A DNA stretch of 64,000 nt from assembly GCA_022819905.1 (NCBI GenBank), contig JAJEGJ010000074.1:21170-85169 (forward strand). The letters are read 5' to 3'. Below, one piece after another: positions 61,091 to 64,000 of the stretch. The notes under the pieces are model-generated. The model was not told the DNA's origin, ran no database searches, and saw nothing but the letters and a program-made list of their open reading frames with translations. Origin of the DNA: Alphaproteobacteria bacterium (GTDB taxonomy: Bacteria; Pseudomonadota; Alphaproteobacteria; TMED109). Numbering within the stretch: position 1 is the stretch's first letter; every line of letters starts with the position of its first letter. A program made the position numbers and the translations under genes.

Positions 61091-62175
61091 CAGTTGGCAC
61101 TCCCTTCAAGCGCCCGGCGACGGAGTTCCGGGAGCGGCAGGTAGGGCACCACGCCCTCTCCCGCGTCGTCGACGATCACCTTGTTCATGTTGCTCATCAG
61201 CCCTTCCATCGTCTCGAGATAGATCCGCTGGCGGGTCACGTCCTTGGCCTGCTCGTATTCCTTGTACACCGAGATGAAGCGCTGGGCCGCACCGTCCGCC
61301 TCGGCAATCACGCGCTGCCGGTAGGCTTCCGCGCCCTCGCGGATCTGCGCCGCCTCACCCTTGGCTTCCGGCACGATTCGGTTGGCGTACGCCTGCGCCT
61401 CGTTCACCAGCCGTTCCTGGTCGGCGCGCGCGCGCTGGACGTCCCGGTAGTCGTCGATCACCTGCGGCGGCGGGTCCGCGCGCTGGAGCAGCAGCGCGGT
61501 GACCGCGATTCCGGTCTTGTACTGGTCAAGGATTTCCTGCAGCAGAAGCTGCGCTTCCTGACGGACCTGGTCGCGTCCCTCGGCCAGCGCGAACTCGATC
61601 GGTGTCCGCCCCATGATCTCACGCATCACGCTTTCGGCGCTGTCGCGGACATTCTGATCCGGATTCCGGAGATTGAAGACGAAGTCGCCGGCGTTGCCGA
61701 TCACCCACTGGACGACGAAGTTGACATCGATGATGTTCTCGTCGCCGGTCAGCATGAGGCTCTCGTCGTCGATGTTCCGGGCGGTGTTGCCGCCGCTGCG
61801 AAAACCGATCTCGACGTTCCGGGTCCGCGTCACGGGGACCACGATCGCTTCCTCGATCGGCCGGGGCAGCACGTAGTTCAGGCCCGGCTGGGTGGTCGTG
61901 ACATACTCGCCGAACCGCAGCACGACGCCCTGCTCCTGCGGCCCAACCGTGTAGAAGCCGCTCGCGAGCCAAAGCCCGGCGACCACCGCGATGCCAAGCA
62001 GGATGAATTTCTTGCCGCCCGGGATGAACGACTGGAAAAACTTCCGGGCGGCCTTCGCCGCATCCCCCAGGGGATTCTGCGGCGGGCCGCCGGAGAGGGG
62101 GCTTCCGGGCCCGCTCCCCCAGCCGCCGGACCCGCGGTCCGACCCCCAAGGGCCATTCTGATTATTCCAGGACAT
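61090..62175 (-). CDS. hflK: HflK, FtsH-protease modulator (SPFH/stomatin domain)
   Basis: 361 residues. Gly/Ser/Pro-rich N-terminus (SWNNQNGPWGSDRGSGGWG), a membrane helix (FILLGIAVVAGLWLASGFY), the SPFH domain (VGPQEQGVVLRFGEYVTTTQ, GLNYVLPRPIEEAIVVPVT) and the coiled coil (YANRIVPEAKGEAAQIREG). Partner of HflC in regulating FtsH. First gene of the cluster; its promoter is seen at 62227-62255. Confidence 0.95.
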   Translation of the reverse strand: MSWNNQNGPWGSDRGSGGWGSGPGSPLSGGPPQNPLGDAAKAARKFFQSFIPGGKKFILLGIAVVAGLWLASGFYTVGPQEQGVVLRFGEYVTTTQPGLNYVLPRPIEEAIVVPVTRTRNVEIGFRSGGNTARNIDDESLMLTGDENIIDVNFVVQWVIGNAGDFVFNLRNPDQNVRDSAESVMREIMGRTPIEFALAEGRDQVRQEAQLLLQEILDQYKTGIAVTALLLQRADPPPQVIDDYRDVQRARADQERLVNEAQAYANRIVPEAKGEAAQIREGAEAYRQRVIAEADGAAQRFISVYKEYEQAKDVTRQRIYLETMEGLMSNMNKVIVDDAGEGVVPYLPLPELRRRALEGSAN

Positions 62176-62226
62176 GCGTGAACTCAGCCGGCGGCGGTCG
62201 AAGGTCCCCGCGCCTTAACCGCAGTT

Positions 62227-62255
62227 TATATACGGGGCCTCCCATGCTCCGGCAA
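62227..62255 (-). promoter_or_regulatory. Promoter of the hflK-hflC cluster
   Basis: On the minus strand TTGCCG (62255-62250), a 17-bp spacer, then TATATA (62232-62227). Transcription would start near 62220, giving a 45-nt leader before the hflK ATG. Strong sigma-70-like match with no sigma-32 features noticed. Confidence 0.7.
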
Positions 62256-62384
62256 GCGACAGCGTGTGTGCAACCGCGAGGGTGCCGGGCTGAGGTTCCC
62301 CGCTGCCGCGCCCGGATGGCGGTCGCGCCGAGGCTCCACGATGCGTTGCTGCGGTGTTTCGGGCGTCGTCCCGACGCGTGACAT

Positions 62385-62414
62385 GCTTGGGCCAAGCGAG
62401 CATCAGTGTATTGA
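62385..62414 (+). promoter_or_regulatory. higBA promoter with palindromic operator
   Basis: TTGGGC (62387-62392), a 16-bp spacer, then TATTGA (62409-62414). The -35 lies inside a near-perfect palindrome GCTTGG-G-CCAAGC (62385-62397), a plausible HigA operator. Confidence 0.42.
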
Positions 62415-62445
62415 TATGTGTATCGGTATGCGGCACACTCTTGTC

Positions 62446-62748
62446 ATGATCCGAAGCTTCCGGCATCGCGGTCTCAAGCGCATGTATGATCGAAACGACC
62501 CCAGCAGGGTGGCGCCTAATCTGGTGAACCGAGTCGCACTTGCCCTGGCCGACCTCGACGATGCCCGTAACACCTCTGATCTCGACCTGCCGGGCTACAG
62601 GCTCCACCCGCTGAAGGGCGATCTTGAGGGGCGCTGGAGCATCTCGATTTCCGGAAACTGGCGGGTCACCTTTCGTTTCGAGGACGGCGACGCCTACGAC
62701 GTCGACCTGACCGATTACCACTGGCAGGAGTCGGAAACATGGCGATGA
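62446..62748 (+). CDS. higB: HigB-type toxin (RelE superfamily)
   Basis: 100 residues from ATG 62446: [79 protein letters not shown]. This is the classic HigB/plasmid-killer pattern, including the R-W-S-I-x-x-x-G-x-W-R-V-x-F core. A ribosome-dependent mRNA interferase. Toxin-first order, overlapping higA by 10 bases. Confidence 0.9.
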   Translation: MIRSFRHRGLKRMYDRNDPSRVAPNLVNRVALALADLDDARNTSDLDLPGYRLHPLKGDLEGRWSISISGNWRVTFRFEDGDAYDVDLTDYHWQESETWR

Positions 62749-63035
62749 GCAATCCTCCGCATCCCGGGCGCAGCATTCGCGAAAACTGTCTGGAACCGCT
62801 CGGTTTGAACGTGACCGAAGCGGCGCGGGTGCTCGGCGTTGCCCGCCACACTCTCTCGCGGGTGCTCAACGGGCACGCGGCAATATCTCCGGAAATGGCG
62901 CTTCGGCTGGAAAAGGCAGGCTGGTCCAATGCCGAGTTCTGGCTGCGGCGCCAGACCACCTACGATCTCGTGCAGGCGCGCAAGGACCAGGGCCGGATCC
63001 ATGTCCAGCGATACCGGCCGCGACACGTCGCATGA
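62739..63035 (+). CDS. higA: HigA-type antitoxin (HTH XRE)
   Basis: 98 residues: [60 protein letters not shown] and [13 protein letters not shown] are the standard HigA helix-turn-helix and C-terminal helix. It neutralises HigB and represses the operon. The ATG at 62739 overlaps the higB 3' end; an in-frame ATG two codons later is also possible. Confidence 0.9.
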   Translation: MAMSNPPHPGRSIRENCLEPLGLNVTEAARVLGVARHTLSRVLNGHAAISPEMALRLEKAGWSNAEFWLRRQTTYDLVQARKDQGRIHVQRYRPRHVA

Positions 63036-63109
63036 ACATCTAGTAATTTGCTCCAGCCAGCCCGCTTTCCTTGAATTCATGGGAACTTAGGCACTGATTC
63101 CTTGAGAGG

Positions 63110-63232
63110 TCACATTCTGTTGACCCCTGTTGCGACATGCCGGAGCCGGTCCAACGCCTCGTCCGCCAGCGTCACCGCCTGGCCCGGAAGCAGCCGTGCG
63201 CCAGCGATCGAAGCGTCCGGCACGAACGCCAT
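63110..63232 (-). pseudogene. Truncated PIN-type toxin gene (5' part only)
   Basis: MAFVPDASIAGARLLPGQAV, then a TLADEALDRLRHVATGVNRM-like run to a stop at 63110. The opening resembles M-x-F-V-L-D-A-S-V-A-L-A-W-x-x-x-D-E, the first strand and helix of PIN toxins paired with Phd antitoxins, with the catalytic Asp. It stops after about 40 residues, so about 70% of the domain is lost. The ATG overlaps the antitoxin stop by one base (TGATG). Confidence 0.65.
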
Positions 63233-63474
63233 CAGCGGATATGCCCCTCGTGGCGCCAAGCAAGAATTTCTGAGGTGGTAACCGACCGCTGTTTTGACCG
63301 TTCCGTGCGCAGGTCCGCGCGCAAATCCCGACCTTCGGCTTCTGGGTGGATCCGTGTAACGCGGGCGATCGGCACGGGGTCACGGCAAATGATGAGATCT
63401 TCGCCAGCCTCGGCGTCAGCCAGCAGCGCAGAAAGGTGAGTCTTGGCCTCATCGATTTTCACACGGCGTGTCAT
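63232..63474 (-). CDS. Phd/YefM-type antitoxin
   Basis: 80 residues from ATG 63474: MTRRVKIDEAKTHLSALLAD, AEAGEDLIICRDPVPIARVT and EILAWRHEGHIR match Phd/YefM antitoxins of the subtype that precedes PIN toxins (I-x-E-A-K-T-x-L-S-x-L-L ... G-x-x-I-x-I-x-R-x-G-x-P-V-A). The domain is intact while the toxin gene behind it is truncated. Confidence 0.85.
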   Translation of the reverse strand: MTRRVKIDEAKTHLSALLADAEAGEDLIICRDPVPIARVTRIHPEAEGRDLRADLRTERSKQRSVTTSEILAWRHEGHIR

Positions 63475-64000
63475 AATTCCTTGATCCTCAGACCACATTC
63501 CAGTTGACGCTGACTGCAGTCAACGGATTCCACGCCAGGGTTCGTCTCTCGCTTGGACAACTGGGTTGGTTCAAACGCCTCGAATGCGCAGCGAGCTGCC
63601 TTGGCCGTGGCAGATCCTCGGCAGGCCTGCCTCGGGAGCGCTACTCCCAGGAGAAGCCAGGCTTCCGACGCCGGCCCTTCAAGGTTCCTGGACCCCGCCA
63701 CGCGGCACGAAACGATACCCGGCCCCTGCTCGGCCACGATCAATCTGCCTTCGTGACACCCTGTCCCAAGATCTCGGAGACATCAGGTGACGACACCGTA
63801 CAGCAGGTCCGCCCATCCCCGGATTTGGCCATCCCTGCGCATTGGAAAGGCACGGGCGAAATGCCCGCTGATGGTATGTGAGAGCATCAATTGAGCGTCC
63901 GGACGATGCCCTGACATGCGCCAGGTCGGTTACCGAAGATGCAGTAAATCCAGTCTGTAACTGCTAGAACACACTGGTGTTGCAATTTTGTGACTCATGC
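63475..64000. other. No gene seen at window end
   Basis: The remaining bases show only shadow frames; a gene entering from beyond the window cannot be excluded. Confidence 0.4.

Noticed and set aside
1..64000. CRISPR arrays, tRNA or rRNA genes
   Set aside because: I scanned for regularly spaced repeats and for tRNA T-loop-like sequences in structural context and saw none. A covariance-model search would be needed to exclude a degenerate tRNA.

Overview
The window reads as chromosome of a high-GC alphaproteobacterium. The evidence is an alphaproteobacterial-type IF-3 gene followed by an ABHD10-like hydrolase, an hflK-hflC-DUF2065-Do protease-miaA cluster, a tamA-tamB pair, and an IncP/rhizobial-type tra/trb conjugation block. 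I cannot name the species. The load of toxin-antitoxin loci (about ten, intact or decayed), secreted proteases, surface lipoproteins and mobile DNA suggests a host- or biofilm-associated lifestyle; that is inference.

Layout. 0-1.9 kb: a repeat-built beta-helix protein with C-terminal membrane helices. 2-7.2 kb: an accessory patch with two decayed tyrosine recombinases, hicBA, two vapC fragments, two convergent paralogous vapBC modules, and a pair of unknown genes that look lower in GC. 7.5-9.1 kb: infC (probable AUC start) and a hydrolase. 9.4-10.6 kb: an orphan VapB-like antitoxin and a doubtful lipoprotein. 11-17.4 kb: leucine-type amino-acid dehydrogenase, a subtilase lipoprotein with a small coupled lipoprotein, an HpcH/HpaI aldolase, and a lipoprotein joining a zinc-peptidase motif to a TbpB-like barrel.

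17.5-20.3 kb is the most striking object: an apparently intact 2,809-bp IS1595/ISXO2-type transposon with perfect 25-bp inverted repeats and an 8-bp target duplication. Its single operon encodes transposase, a D12-class adenine methyltransferase and a NotI-family endonuclease, so a complete restriction-modification system appears to ride on an insertion sequence.

20.9-33.2 kb: an exported catalase-peroxidase, an MpaB/DUF2236 oxygenase, an unknown gene, and tamA-tamB (outer-membrane assembly). 33.7 kb: a ParE-like toxin. 34.2-48.1 kb (minus strand): a near-complete conjugation module (DUF2840, TraF peptidase, relaxase, TraG, CopG, TrbB-C-D-E-J-L-F-G-I), mostly joined by 4-base start/stop overlaps, with no integrase, replication or partition gene beside it.

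48.3-64 kb: apt and an L,D-transpeptidase whose 5' ends overlap divergently, then an Lpp/OprI-like murein lipoprotein (a plausible wall-anchoring pair); a TauD-GST-SDR operon; a TbpB-like lipoprotein; a LuxR regulator; a frameshifted mazEF; the miaA/Do/DUF2065/hflC/hflK cluster; higBA; and a phd antitoxin with a truncated PIN toxin. I found no tRNA, rRNA or CRISPR array.
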